A stretch of 64,000 nt of DNA from Paraburkholderia phenoliruptrix (GCF_019511605.1 NZ_JAEUAV010000003.1:248001-312000); one strand, 5' to 3'. Numbered from the stretch's first letter, positions 47,172 to 57,281 are shown. Translations and numbers: made by a program. Notes: a model not told the origin generated them from the sequence alone.

Positions 47172-48580
47172 CCATGCTGGGTGAGGTATGGGACGAGGCG
47201 GTGCGCGCATATGACTGGCTGAAGTCACTGACGCTCGGGGAATTTGCAGAGGAACGGCCTACCAGCGTGATCGTGACAGACATGCTGCTCGCGATGACCG
47301 TGCCAGGCGCGGTCATCGTCACGAGCGCACGCGATCTGGCGGCGGTGTGTCTGAGGCTTGGCCGGCGGTACGAAGGCATGGCGAGCGGCGCACAGAATGC
47401 AGCGCATCCCGAGTGGCAGGAATGGGTGGTCTTGATCGCGTCGGCGCTTGGCGTCTTCGGCCCGGTCATCTGCGCGGCGGTGGGTTCGCTGGTTGGCGCA
47501 ATGATCGGTGACGAGGCAGCCGCAGTGATCCGCGCGGTCTGCCTGCTTCTGATTGACCGGGGCGGACAGGTGCTGGAGAAGGTGGTTGGGTTCCTGGCGC
47601 GCTTCACGAAAGGCAACATCGTCAAGCTGCTTCAGAAAATCCACTTCGCCGCGTACGGCGACGCCCTGATCAGAAAGCTCACCGAGTTCCTCCAGGGCAT
47701 GCGCGCGCTCATCGTGAAAGCTCAGGAGCAATTGAGCCGCATCGAGTACATCGGGCGCGCGCGGGAACTGCTGGCGGCACTGGAGCGCATGGAAAAGCAG
47801 TTCTACGCGGTAGAGGTGAACTGCGTCGGGGAGACACCGCAGGCGCTGGCGAAGCTGGACGAGGCGTTGCAGAAGCTGCTTCAGGACAAGCTGCCCCCAA
47901 CGTATCATCCGGCCTACGCTGGAGTGCCGGCCCCGATGCCGCCTGTATCCGTGCCCGAAAGAATGCGTGTGAGTTCGGGCATTGGCGAGCCGCCGAAGGT
48001 GCTGCCCATGAAGCGCGACGGTGTCGATGCGGCCGGCGGCGCGGCGCACGGTGACGCCGGTCGATTGCCCGAGCGGCAGGAGCCAGTGCCGGGTAGCAGC
48101 AACGTCCACCGCGACGACGTGGCAAAGATGAGCCGCGCGCAAAAGGGTATCTTTGGCGAGAAGGTCAGCGATGACTTCATGAAAGCGAAGGGCTACCGTT
48201 CCGAGCTGTGGGAAAACCGGCAGATGCGTTTGCTGGAGCAGCAGCCGACGGGGCGGGGGATTGACGGTGTGTATCGCAAACCGCCGGGCGAGCCACCACC
48301 GCCGTATGTGGTTACGGAGACGAAGTTTCGGACGGGAGGGAAGTTTGGTGCGAAGGACTTGCCAACAACAAAGGGATCAAATGGATATCCGCGAGCGAAA
48401 CAAGGCAGTAGTGGTTGGGTAGGGCCCAGAATCGCGGACGCAGTTGACAGAAAAACTGCACTCACGATTAACAAAACGGGCTACGATTTTTGGCTTATCG
48501 TGGTAGATGAATCTGGCATGGTTGTCGACATTACGAAGCTCGACTCGAATGCCAACGAAATCGGAAAGATTGCGCTTTAA
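47168..48580 (+). CDS. T6SS DNase effector, PoNe-like (PD-(D/E)xK fold) toxin
   Basis: 470 residues. The N-terminal half has two or three hydrophobic segments (about 33-58, 86-113, 119-129), then an amphipathic helical part to about 240 and a Pro-rich linker (about 241-310). The C-terminal domain (about 318-470) reads GIFGEKVSDDFMKAKGY, then GRGIDGVYR with Asp366, and VVTETKF with Glu384-x-Lys386, the D-x(n)-ExK signature of the PD-(D/E)xK nuclease fold. GWVGPRI follows, as expected for a PoNe DNase. Translationally coupled to VgrG (ATGA) and followed by its immunity gene. The last 150 codons have visibly lower GC than the first part. Nuclease activity is predicted, not shown. Confidence 0.75.
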   Translation: MTMLGEVWDEAVRAYDWLKSLTLGEFAEERPTSVIVTDMLLAMTVPGAVIVTSARDLAAVCLRLGRRYEGMASGAQNAAHPEWQEWVVLIASALGVFGPVICAAVGSLVGAMIGDEAAAVIRAVCLLLIDRGGQVLEKVVGFLARFTKGNIVKLLQKIHFAAYGDALIRKLTEFLQGMRALIVKAQEQLSRIEYIGRARELLAALERMEKQFYAVEVNCVGETPQALAKLDEALQKLLQDKLPPTYHPAYAGVPAPMPPVSVPERMRVSSGIGEPPKVLPMKRDGVDAAGGAAHGDAGRLPERQEPVPGSSNVHRDDVAKMSRAQKGIFGEKVSDDFMKAKGYRSELWENRQMRLLEQQPTGRGIDGVYRKPPGEPPPPYVVTETKFRTGGKFGAKDLPTTKGSNGYPRAKQGSSGWVGPRIADAVDRKTALTINKTGYDFWLIVVDESGMVVDITKLDSNANEIGKIAL

Positions 48581-48589
48581 AGGATTGCG

Positions 48590-49582
48590 ATGAGTGAACA
48601 GTTTGATAAGGTTAAGCGTGAGCCGTTGCTTCCACAGAGCCACTACAGTGAAGCGTATCCATTTTACGAGGACGTGCTGGTCGATCCGGAAATCGATGAA
48701 ATCTTGGCCGATCCGCTAAGGGACGATGATCACAAACAACGATTGATGTGGATGCGGGCTCACACCGCACTGGAGCTGTTGATTTGCCGTTATTCGGCTG
48801 GAGATGAGGTCTTATCGCTTCGTTCAACTGCAGTGCGTGCGTTCACATTGTTCAAGGCCTATCGAGAAGGCTTTCCAAGAAGCAATCGGCTGTCGCTTTG
48901 GGAACCTGACGCCTACCAGTACGTAATGTGGCTGCTATCGCTGGCGGTGCTGTTGGGCCTCAAAGAATGGGTGCCGACGATCGCGACGTGGATCAGCACG
49001 GATTCGGAGGATGGCCAAGACCTGCTGGTAAGCCGCCTCTTTGGCCGCTTTGGCGTCTCGCTACCCGGTGAGTCGCTGATGCACGAAAAGCCGTACGCTG
49101 ATCTGCTGCGGGCGACTGAGACGCAAGGCGAGGCGCAACAGAGTGCCATGGCCGATTATCTGAAACGCTGGTATGGCGGCATGAAGAACTGCTACTGGTA
49201 CGACCGTCACAAGCGGCTGCACGCCTTCTTTTTCGGTTATTGGGCCTTTGAGGCCGGTCTGGTCACCGTGCTGTGGAACATCGACGACAGCAGCTATCGC
49301 GACATGCGTTTTTACCCGAAAAACCTGGTGGACTTTGCGCGCGAGCAGGGCGTGCTTGCGCAGGGCGAAATGCCGAAACCGCATGTTTCGGGAAAGACCG
49401 GCGAGCGCTGCCCATATGCAGGCCGTTGGGGCGTGCTTGAATCACCGGGCGCGTTTGTCCAGGAGCGCATGTTCAAGGAAGGCGACGTGTTCCCCGAAGG
49501 CATCGGTCGGGATGGCAAGGAAGGCCCGGTAACGTGGGTCGTGATGAAACGCGAGGACGGTGGCCCGACCCGCGAGGCGTGA
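48590..49582 (+). CDS. T6SS immunity protein, PoNi-like (DUF1910/DUF1911) with C-terminal extension
   Basis: 330 residues, nine bases after the toxin gene. The helical N-terminal part (about 45-150) fits DUF1910 and the second (about 185-255) fits DUF1911, with KRWYGGMKNCYWYDRH and FFGYWAFEAGLVTVLWNIDD. PoNi proteins of this kind bind and block PoNe DNases. Residues 267-320 (GERCPYAGRWGVLE and GDVFPEG) form an extra beta-rich module like that in other Burkholderia T6SS immunity proteins. No signal peptide, so it acts in the cytoplasm, as needed against a DNase. Lower GC than flanking genes. Confidence 0.75.
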   Translation: MSEQFDKVKREPLLPQSHYSEAYPFYEDVLVDPEIDEILADPLRDDDHKQRLMWMRAHTALELLICRYSAGDEVLSLRSTAVRAFTLFKAYREGFPRSNRLSLWEPDAYQYVMWLLSLAVLLGLKEWVPTIATWISTDSEDGQDLLVSRLFGRFGVSLPGESLMHEKPYADLLRATETQGEAQQSAMADYLKRWYGGMKNCYWYDRHKRLHAFFFGYWAFEAGLVTVLWNIDDSSYRDMRFYPKNLVDFAREQGVLAQGEMPKPHVSGKTGERCPYAGRWGVLESPGAFVQERMFKEGDVFPEGIGRDGKEGPVTWVVMKREDGGPTREA

Positions 49583-49741
49583 GTTGTGGCTTATCGGCGA
49601 TTTCCGGCATCCGACGCGGTGCCGGTTTTCAGCTCGCTGCGTGCATAACATGCACCCGCCGCAGTCTTAATGCTCAAGGAGCACGACAACCTCATACAGC
49701 AACCATTGCGGCCTGTGAGCGAGCCGCACGAAAAAAACAAA

Positions 49742-49775
49742 GCCCCGTAGTTCACTGAACTTACGGGGCATTTTT
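49742..49775. terminator. Bidirectional terminator between the T6SS islet and tRNA-Ser
   Basis: 8-bp outer stem GCCCCGTA / TACGGGGC (49742-49749, 49762-49769) extended by GTTCA / TGAAC, followed by five Ts on the plus strand and preceded by an A run, which gives a T run on the minus strand for the tRNA transcript. Confidence 0.88.
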
Positions 49776-49783
49776 CTTGCATC

Positions 49784-49873
49784 TGGCGGAGGCGGTGAGA
49801 TTCGAACTCACGGAAGGATCACTCCTTCGCCGGTTTTCAAGACCGGTGCCTTAAACCACTCGGCCACACCTCC
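49784..49873 (-). tRNA. tRNA-Ser (anticodon UGA)
   Basis: 90 nt including encoded CCA. Acceptor stem GGAGGTG, D-arm with GCCGAGTGGTTTAAGGC, anticodon loop CTTGAAA (anticodon TGA, codon UCA), a long class II variable arm and T-arm GAGTTCGAATCTC. Its 3' end faces the T6SS islet, the usual orientation for integration at a tRNA gene. Confidence 0.95.
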
Positions 49874-49928
49874 AAGCCGCAAATTGTAACCTGAAAAAGC
49901 GTCGTTGCGGCGGCCTGTGTATCGGCAT

Positions 49929-51158
49929 TCACTGCGGATCTTTTAGAAACAAGGCCTGCAGATCGTTGAGGAACGCTTGCCCCAGCGGCGTCGGCGCAAT
50001 CTTCTCGTGGTCGCGCGTAATGAGCTTGCGGCGCTCGGCTTCCTGCAAAGCCGGTTCGATCGACGTCATCGGCAAACCGGTGCGTTCAATAAACCGGTGC
50101 ACCGGAAAACCTTCCACCAGTCGCAGCGCATTGAGCATGAACTCGAACGGCAGATCGCGCGCGCTGACTTCGTGTTCTTCCTGCACCGCCGTGCCCGCTT
50201 TTGCCTGCTCGATGAACGTGGCCGGATGCTTGTAACGCGCCTGGCGCAACACGCGGTTCGGAAACGACAGCTTCGTATGCGCGCCCGCACCAATGCCGAG
50301 ATAGTCGCCGAATCGCCAGTAATTCAGATTGTGCTTGCTTTGCCGATGCGGCTTCGCATATGCCGACACTTCGTAGCGCTCGTAGCCCGCCGCGGACGTG
50401 CGCTCGTGAATCCAGTCCTGCATGTCGGCGGAGGCATCGTCGTCGGGTAAGGCCGGCGGGAATTTCGCAAACAGCGTGTTCGGCTCGAGCGTCAGGTGAT
50501 ACAGCGAAAGATGCGGCGGCGCAAACGACAACGCGGTCTCCACATCGGCCTCGCATTCGGCGAGCGTCTGCTGCGGCAGTGCGAACATCAGGTCGAGGTT
50601 GAAATTGTCGAACGTGGTTGCGGCGACTTCGACGGCCTGGCGCGCCTGCTTCGAATCATGAATGCGGCCGAGCGCTTTCAGGTGCGCTTCATTGAAACTC
50701 TGAATGCCAACGGACAGGCGATTCACGCCGCTCGCCCGAAACTGCGCGAACTTCGCGGCTTCGAAGGTGCCGGGATTCGCTTCCAGCGTGATCTCGGCAT
50801 CGGCGTCGAGCGGCAGCAGCGCGCGAATGTCCGACAGCATGCGGTCGAGCCCCGCCGCGGACAGCAAACTCGGCGTGCCTCCGCCGATAAACACCGTATG
50901 CACCTGGCGGCCCCACACGAGCGGCAGCGCCATCTCGAGGTCGGCGCGCAACGCGTCGAGATAGTCATTCTCGGGGAACGTCTCGCCTTTCCACTCGTGC
51001 GAATTGAAATCGCAGTACGGGCACTTGCGCACGCACCACGGAAAATGCACATACAGCGAGAGCGGCGGCAGTGACGTCAGCCGGATGCTGCCCGGCGAGG
51101 TGAAAGCCTTGATGACGCCGTTGCCGATGTCGGCGGGCGCCGGCTTGATCGGAATCAC
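49929..51158 (-). CDS. hemW: HemW, heme chaperone-type radical SAM protein
   Basis: 409 residues from a GTG start with GGAGG five bases upstream. Radical SAM cysteines are Cys42, Cys46 and Cys49 in CVRKCPYCDFNSHEW; the Phe after the last Cys and the missing fourth Cys separate HemW from HemN. Further blocks are VFIGGGTPSLLSAAGL and YLGIGAGAHTKL. HemW binds heme and is thought to deliver it to respiratory proteins rather than act as a coproporphyrinogen oxidase. The GTG overlaps the rdgB stop by four bases. Confidence 0.9.
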   Translation of the reverse strand: MIPIKPAPADIGNGVIKAFTSPGSIRLTSLPPLSLYVHFPWCVRKCPYCDFNSHEWKGETFPENDYLDALRADLEMALPLVWGRQVHTVFIGGGTPSLLSAAGLDRMLSDIRALLPLDADAEITLEANPGTFEAAKFAQFRASGVNRLSVGIQSFNEAHLKALGRIHDSKQARQAVEVAATTFDNFNLDLMFALPQQTLAECEADVETALSFAPPHLSLYHLTLEPNTLFAKFPPALPDDDASADMQDWIHERTSAAGYERYEVSAYAKPHRQSKHNLNYWRFGDYLGIGAGAHTKLSFPNRVLRQARYKHPATFIEQAKAGTAVQEEHEVSARDLPFEFMLNALRLVEGFPVHRFIERTGLPMTSIEPALQEAERRKLITRDHEKIAPTPLGQAFLNDLQALFLKDPQ

Positions 51159-51794
51159 GCTTCCTCCGAAAGGCGCGCAAGCAGTTGGCGCAATGCGATC
51201 GCGCGATGGCTGCTGGCATTTTTCACCGCGGGTTCGAGTTGCGCGGCGCTCGCGTGCAGCGACGGCACGAAGAAGTACGGGTCGTAGCCGAAGCCATGCG
51301 AGCCGCGCGGCGCATCGAGAATCTCGCCATGCCAACGGCCTTCGGCGATGAGCGGCTCGGGGTCGTCTGCGTGACGCACTAGCGCAAGCACGCAGTAGTA
51401 GTACGCGCGGCGGTCGGTTTGGCCCTGCAGCGCCGAAACCAGCCGCGCGTTGTTGGCGGCGTCGCTTTTCTCGCCGCCCGCAAGTTGCGCGTAACGCGCC
51501 GAGTAAACGCCTGGCGCGCCGCGCAGCGCACGCACGCAAAGACCGGAATCGTCGGCGAGGGCGGGCAGGCCCGTGAGCTTCGCGGCATGACGAGCCTTGG
51601 TCAAAGCGTTTTCAACGAACGTGGGGTGCGGCTCCTGCGCTTCCGGCACGCCGAGCTCGCCCTGCGCAATCAATTCGATGCCGGCGGCGCCGAGCAAGGC
51701 CGCAAACTCGCGCAGCTTGCCTGCGTTGTTGGACGCAAGCACGACCTTATTCAACGGCGTACCCGACGCCGGGGCGCCATGGCTGTTACTAACT

Positions 51795-51802
<8 letters not shown>
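51155..51802 (-). CDS. rdgB: XTP/dITP diphosphatase RdgB
   Basis: 215-residue house-cleaning pyrophosphatase that removes dITP and XTP from the nucleotide pool. [17 protein letters not shown] and [23 protein letters not shown] are the two substrate-binding blocks, and [16 protein letters not shown] is the third. It overlaps rph by eight bases and hemW by four, so the three are one operon (rph-rdgB-hemW). Confidence 0.95.
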
Positions 51803-52535
<733 letters not shown>

Positions 52536-52755
52536 AGTGGATTCGGTCAGGAGGAAAACGGGAGGGAAAGCAGGATTTTACAGCCGATCGAAGCACCCAT
52601 GCGTCCGGCGGCTAGCCGCGTGGGCCGTGCCTGTGCAAGGGGTCCCATCGCCAAAAATGGGATAATGCCTGTTCACCGCCTCGCGTCTCGTACACGCCGG
52701 GCGATTCGACTCTTCGGCCGGCGCCTCGCGCGCGGCCACAATCGCGAGAAATACG

Positions 52756-53679
52756 ATGATCTACAGCATGACTGGCTATGCGAGCGCGACACGCGAACTC
52801 GTCGCGGCCTCGGGCACGGGCGGCGTGAGCGTGTCGGTCGAACTGCGCACGGTGAACTCGCGCTTTCTCGACCTGAACTTCCGCATGCCCGAAGACGTGC
52901 GCGTGTGCGAACCGACCTTGCGCGAAATGCTGATGAACAAGCTCTCGCGCGGCAAGGTGGATATTCGTATCAATCTGCAGCGCAGCGAACAGACAGCGAA
53001 CGCGGGCTCGATCAATCATGAAGCGCTGACTCAGCTCGCGCTTCTCGAGCGCACGGTGCTCGCGACGTTTCCGGAAGCCGGACGTCTGCGCGCCGGCGAA
53101 ATTCTGCGCTGGCCCGGCGTGCTCGCCGAAACCGGCATTGCGCCCGATGAATTGCGCGACGCGGTGCTCGCGTGCGGCAAGCAGGCCATTGCCGACCTGA
53201 TCGACGTGCGCGCGCGCGAAGGCGCACAGCTTGCGAACATGCTGCTTGCCAACGTGACCGAGATGGAAGCGATCGTCACGAAAATCACGCCGCTCGTGCC
53301 GGAACTGATCGCGAAGCATCAGCAGAAGATTGTCGAACGTTTGCAGGAAGCGCTCGGCATTGCCGCGCCGGACACAGCCGCGACCATCGTGTCGCGCGAA
53401 GAGATCAACGAGCGGATCCGCCAGGAAGTGACGATGTATGGCATCCGCATCGACATCGCCGAGGAACTGTCGCGTCTCACGGCTCACCTGAACGAAACCC
53501 GTCACGTGATCCAGAAGGGCGGCAAGGTCGGCAAGCGGCTCGACTTCATGATGCAGGAGCTCAATCGCGAAGCGAACACGCTTGGTTCGAAGGCGGCGGC
53601 GAAGGAACTGGCGGATTCGTCGATGACGCTGAAGCTGCTCATCGAACAGATGCGCGAGCAGGTACAGAATCTGGAATAA
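52756..53679 (+). CDS. yicC: YicC-family endoribonuclease
   Basis: 307 residues starting MIYSMTGYASATRELV, the family hallmark. A central coiled-coil-rich region and a C-terminal DUF1732 (LNETRHVIQKGGKVGKRLDF, LNREANTLGSKAAA, LIEQMREQVQNLE) follow. E. coli YicC is an RNase involved in small-RNA turnover. It precedes gmk and rpoZ, the common arrangement in beta- and gamma-proteobacteria. Confidence 0.92.
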   Translation: MIYSMTGYASATRELVAASGTGGVSVSVELRTVNSRFLDLNFRMPEDVRVCEPTLREMLMNKLSRGKVDIRINLQRSEQTANAGSINHEALTQLALLERTVLATFPEAGRLRAGEILRWPGVLAETGIAPDELRDAVLACGKQAIADLIDVRAREGAQLANMLLANVTEMEAIVTKITPLVPELIAKHQQKIVERLQEALGIAAPDTAATIVSREEINERIRQEVTMYGIRIDIAEELSRLTAHLNETRHVIQKGGKVGKRLDFMMQELNREANTLGSKAAAKELADSSMTLKLLIEQMREQVQNLE

Positions 53680-53697
53680 AGGCTGGAGCATCACAAC

Positions 53698-54381
53698 ATG
53701 ACCGATCACCACACACGCGAAAGCGGCGCGCCGCGCAACCCGTATGCCGGCGCTTATCCCGGCAACCTGTTCATGGTCGTCGCGCCTTCGGGCGCCGGCA
53801 AGTCGACGCTCGTGAACGCGCTGCTCGCGAGCGACGACGCGATCCGTCTGTCGATCTCGTACACGACGCGTCCGCCGCGTCCCAAGGAGCAGGACGGCGA
53901 GCACTACCACTTCACGACGGTCGACGACTTCATGAAGCGGCACGACGCGGGCGAGTTTCTCGAAAGCGCCGAAGTGCACGGCAACTACTACGGCACCTCG
54001 CGCGTGTGGATCGAGGAGCAGATGAAAAGCGGCCATGACGTGCTGCTCGAAATCGACTGGCAGGGCGCGCAGCAGGTGAAGAAGCAGTTTCACAACGCGG
54101 TCGAGATTTTCATCCTGCCGCCGTCGCTCGAAGCGCTCGAAGAGCGCCTGAAAAAACGCGGCCAGGACGAGCCGAACGTCATCACGCGGCGCCTGCTCGC
54201 GGCCGGCAGCGAGATGGCGCACGCAGCCGAAGCGGAGTACGTGGTGATCAACGAGAATTTCGATCGCGCGCTTAGCGAACTGCAGTGTCTCGTGGCCGCG
54301 ACGCGCTCGCGCTTCGCCTCGCAATACGCGCGTCATACGCAGCTTTTCGTGCAGCTCGGCATTCACCTTCCGCACCCGTGA
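53698..54381 (+). CDS. gmk: Guanylate kinase
   Basis: 227 residues, converts GMP to GDP with ATP. P-loop APSGAGKST, the GMP-binding stretch [19 protein letters not shown] and [15 protein letters not shown] are present. A short non-conserved N-terminal extension ([18 protein letters not shown]) precedes the fold. Confidence 0.95.
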   Translation: MTDHHTRESGAPRNPYAGAYPGNLFMVVAPSGAGKSTLVNALLASDDAIRLSISYTTRPPRPKEQDGEHYHFTTVDDFMKRHDAGEFLESAEVHGNYYGTSRVWIEEQMKSGHDVLLEIDWQGAQQVKKQFHNAVEIFILPPSLEALEERLKKRGQDEPNVITRRLLAAGSEMAHAAEAEYVVINENFDRALSELQCLVAATRSRFASQYARHTQLFVQLGIHLPHP

Positions 54382-54441
54382 GCGCGGCGGCGATTCGAGC
54401 ACATAAGGTAGAATAAGCAACATACTGAGAAGGAACCCAAC

Positions 54442-54645
54442 ATGGCCCGCATTACCGTCGAAGACTGTCTCAAACAGATCCCGAATCGTTTCGAACTCGC
54501 GCTTGCCGCGACTTATCGCGCGCGTCAGCTCGCTCAAGGCCACACGCCGAAAATCGAAAGCCGCGACAAGCCCACGGTCGTCGCGCTGCGCGAAATCGCG
54601 GCCGGCCAGGTCGGTGTCGAAATGCTGAAGAAGGTGCCGGTTTAA
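54442..54645 (+). CDS. rpoZ: RNA polymerase omega subunit
   Basis: 67 residues with the omega start [20 protein letters not shown] and [15 protein letters not shown]. It helps assemble RNA polymerase and forms part of a ppGpp-binding site, which fits its place directly before spoT. Strong AAGGA upstream. Confidence 0.95.
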
Positions 54646-54826
54646 GGCGCTGCTTTGCGGCACACTTTCGCCGCATCTGGCGGCTAACCTGGCCACCTCG
54701 ATTTGCCAGAAGTTGCTGCCACAAGTTTTACTGCACTGTTTTACCGCGATATCCAGCCGTATCTGCTACACCTGATCGTATCAAGCTGCAGACCGGCGTC
54801 CACTCCCAACCGCTACGGAGGCGAAC

Positions 54827-57187
54827 ATGAGTACCACCCCGCCCACCGCCACGGAAGCGGAGCACGACGCCGATTCGCCTTCGTCTGCGCGCAAATATAT
54901 CGACGCGGTTCTCGAACAGTCGTTTCGCCATCTGTTCGGGCCGACCGCCACGCCGGAGCAGCCGCGCCGGCATGACGTCGTCTCCATTGCCAAGCTGACC
55001 TCCGCGTTGTCCGGCTATCTGCAGCCGGAAGAAATCAAGGAGGTGAAGGCGGCCTTCCATTTCAGCGACGAAGCCCACCTCGGCCAGTATCGCCAGAGCG
55101 GCGAGCCTTACATCACGCATCCGGTTGCCGTCGCGGAAATCTGCGCCGGCTGGAATCTGGACGGCCAGGCCATCATGGCCGCGCTGTTGCATGACGTAAT
55201 GGAAGACCAGGGCGTGACCAAGGCCGAGCTCGCCGAGCGTTTCGGCGCGAAGGTCGCGGAACTCGTCGACGGTCTGTCGAAGCTCGACAAGATGGAGTTC
55301 CGCAATCGCGAGGAAGCGCAGGCGGAAAACTTCCGCAAGATGCTGCTCGCCATGGCGCGCGACGTCCGCGTGATTCTGGTCAAGCTCGCAGACCGGCTGC
55401 ACAACATGCGCACGCTCGGCGCGGTGCCGCCGGAAAAGCGCCGCCGCGTGGCGCGCGAAACACTGGACATTTACGCGCCGATTGCCCACCGGCTCGGCCT
55501 GAACAATACGTATCGCGAGTTGCAGGATCTGAGCTTCGCGAACTTCAATCCGCACCGGTATGCCACGCTCGAGAAGGCCGTCAAGGCCGCGCGCGGCAAC
55601 CGGCGCGAAGTGGTCGGCAAGATTCTGGAGTCGGTGCAGCGCGCGATCGCCGACGCGAAGATCGACGCCGAAGTGACCGGCCGCGAGAAAACTATCTTCA
55701 GCATCTACAAGAAGATGCGCGACAAGCAGTTGTCGTTCTCGCAGGTGCTCGACGTGTACGGCTTTCGCGTAGTGGTCGACAGCGCGCTCGAGTGCTATAC
55801 CTGCATCGGCGCGCTGCATGCGCTCTATAAGCCGGTGCCCGGCAAGTTCAAGGACTACATCGCGATCCCGAAGGTGAACGGCTATCAGTCGCTGCACACC
55901 ACGCTCGTCGGTCCGTTCGGCGCGCCGATCGAGTTTCAGGTGCGTACGCGCAAGATGCACGAAATCGCCGAAGCGGGCGTCGCCGCGCACTGGTTGTACA
56001 AGAACGGCAGCGCCGACCTGAACGACGTGCAAAAGCGCGCGCACCAGTGGCTGAAGTCGCTGCTCGACATTCAGAGCGAAGCGGGCGACTCGAGCGAATT
56101 CCTCGAACACGTGAAGATCGACCTGTTCCCGGATGCGGTCTACGTCTTTACGCCGAAGTCGAAAATCATGGCGCTGCCGCGCGGCGCGACGGCACTCGAC
56201 TTCGCTTATTCGATTCACAGCGACCTTGGCAACCAATGTGTCGCGGTGAAGATCAACAACGAACTGCTGCCGCTGCGCACCGAGTTGAAGAGCGGCGACA
56301 TCGTTGAAGTCATCACGGCGCCGTATTCGAAGCCGAACCCCGCGTGGCTCGGCTTTGTGCGCACCGGCAAGGCCCGCTCCGCCATTCGCCATTATCTGAA
56401 GACCATGCGGCTGAACGAGTCGGTTCAGCTTGGCGAGCGCTTGGTCGATCAGGCGTTGAAGGGCTACGGCCTCGCGCTGTCGGATGTCACGCCCGAGGCT
56501 TGGGAAAAGCTCGTGCAGTGGACGGGCAACAAGAACGGTCAGGAAATTTTCGCGGACATTGGTCTTGGCCGGCGTGTCGCGGCGGTCATGGCAAAGCGCA
56601 TCGAAGTGCTGATGAGCGGCCGCGATGCGGACGACGACGGCTCGCGTTCTGATGCGAGTTCGGCGCCGCATGCGCCGCCGGTCGTGATCACCGGCACGGA
56701 AGGCATGTCGGTCCAGCTGTCGGCCTGCTGCCGCCCGATTCCGGGCGACAACATCATGGGCTATATCGGCATTGGCCTTGGCATGGCGATCCACACCACC
56801 GACTGCCGCGTCGCGCAGCGCATCCACCGGCGCGATCCCGCACGCTGGATCGACGTTGCGTGGGCGCCGCAGCCGGGGCGTCTGTTCGACGTCGCGGTCA
56901 AGGTGCTGGTCAAGAACACCAAGGGCGTGTTTGCCCGCGTGGCGGCAGACATCACCTCGGCGGACGCGAACATCGTCCACATTGCGATGGACGAAGACCT
57001 TTCGCAGGAATCCACCATCCTGCGTTTCGTGATCCAGGTCAGCGACCGCGTGCATCTGGCCAACGTGATGCGTCGCGTGCGCACCAATCTCGACGTGATG
57101 CGTATCGCGCGCGAACGGCCGAGCGACGACGGGCATCATCGGCATGACGGCGGCATGCGAATCGAGCGGGAACGGGCGGACTACTGA
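54827..57187 (+). CDS. spoT: Bifunctional (p)ppGpp synthetase/hydrolase SpoT
   Basis: 786 residues. The HD hydrolase domain has His122-Asp123 in LLHDVMED and VKLADRLHNMRTLGA. The synthetase domain has EKTIFSIYKKMRDKQLSFSQ and YGFRVVVDS. The TGS domain (VYVFTPKSKIMALPRGATA), a zinc-finger region (QLSACCRPIPGDNIMGYIG) and a C-terminal ACT domain follow. Both active sites look intact, so it should both make and break ppGpp. Downstream of rpoZ, with GGAGG before the ATG. Confidence 0.95.
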   Translation: MSTTPPTATEAEHDADSPSSARKYIDAVLEQSFRHLFGPTATPEQPRRHDVVSIAKLTSALSGYLQPEEIKEVKAAFHFSDEAHLGQYRQSGEPYITHPVAVAEICAGWNLDGQAIMAALLHDVMEDQGVTKAELAERFGAKVAELVDGLSKLDKMEFRNREEAQAENFRKMLLAMARDVRVILVKLADRLHNMRTLGAVPPEKRRRVARETLDIYAPIAHRLGLNNTYRELQDLSFANFNPHRYATLEKAVKAARGNRREVVGKILESVQRAIADAKIDAEVTGREKTIFSIYKKMRDKQLSFSQVLDVYGFRVVVDSALECYTCIGALHALYKPVPGKFKDYIAIPKVNGYQSLHTTLVGPFGAPIEFQVRTRKMHEIAEAGVAAHWLYKNGSADLNDVQKRAHQWLKSLLDIQSEAGDSSEFLEHVKIDLFPDAVYVFTPKSKIMALPRGATALDFAYSIHSDLGNQCVAVKINNELLPLRTELKSGDIVEVITAPYSKPNPAWLGFVRTGKARSAIRHYLKTMRLNESVQLGERLVDQALKGYGLALSDVTPEAWEKLVQWTGNKNGQEIFADIGLGRRVAAVMAKRIEVLMSGRDADDDGSRSDASSAPHAPPVVITGTEGMSVQLSACCRPIPGDNIMGYIGIGLGMAIHTTDCRVAQRIHRRDPARWIDVAWAPQPGRLFDVAVKVLVKNTKGVFARVAADITSADANIVHIAMDEDLSQESTILRFVIQVSDRVHLANVMRRVRTNLDVMRIARERPSDDGHHRHDGGMRIERERADY

Positions 57188-57281
57188 TTCGCCGCGCTCG
57201 CCTGCCGCGCAAAAGTCGTTTCTTCCGTAGGAACGCACCGGCCACAGGCGAGTCTCACCTGAAAACTCAGGGAGAACGCTG

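Noticed and set aside
49929..51539. Longer HemW start at 51539
   Set aside because: The extra residues overlap rdgB and are Arg-rich antisense sequence; GTG at 51158 has GGAGG and a 4-base overlap with rdgB.
52612..57238. Two very long minus-strand frames (694 and 836 codons) antisense to yicC-gmk and spoT
   Set aside because: Both are antisense shadows; the plus-strand genes are unmistakable core genes.
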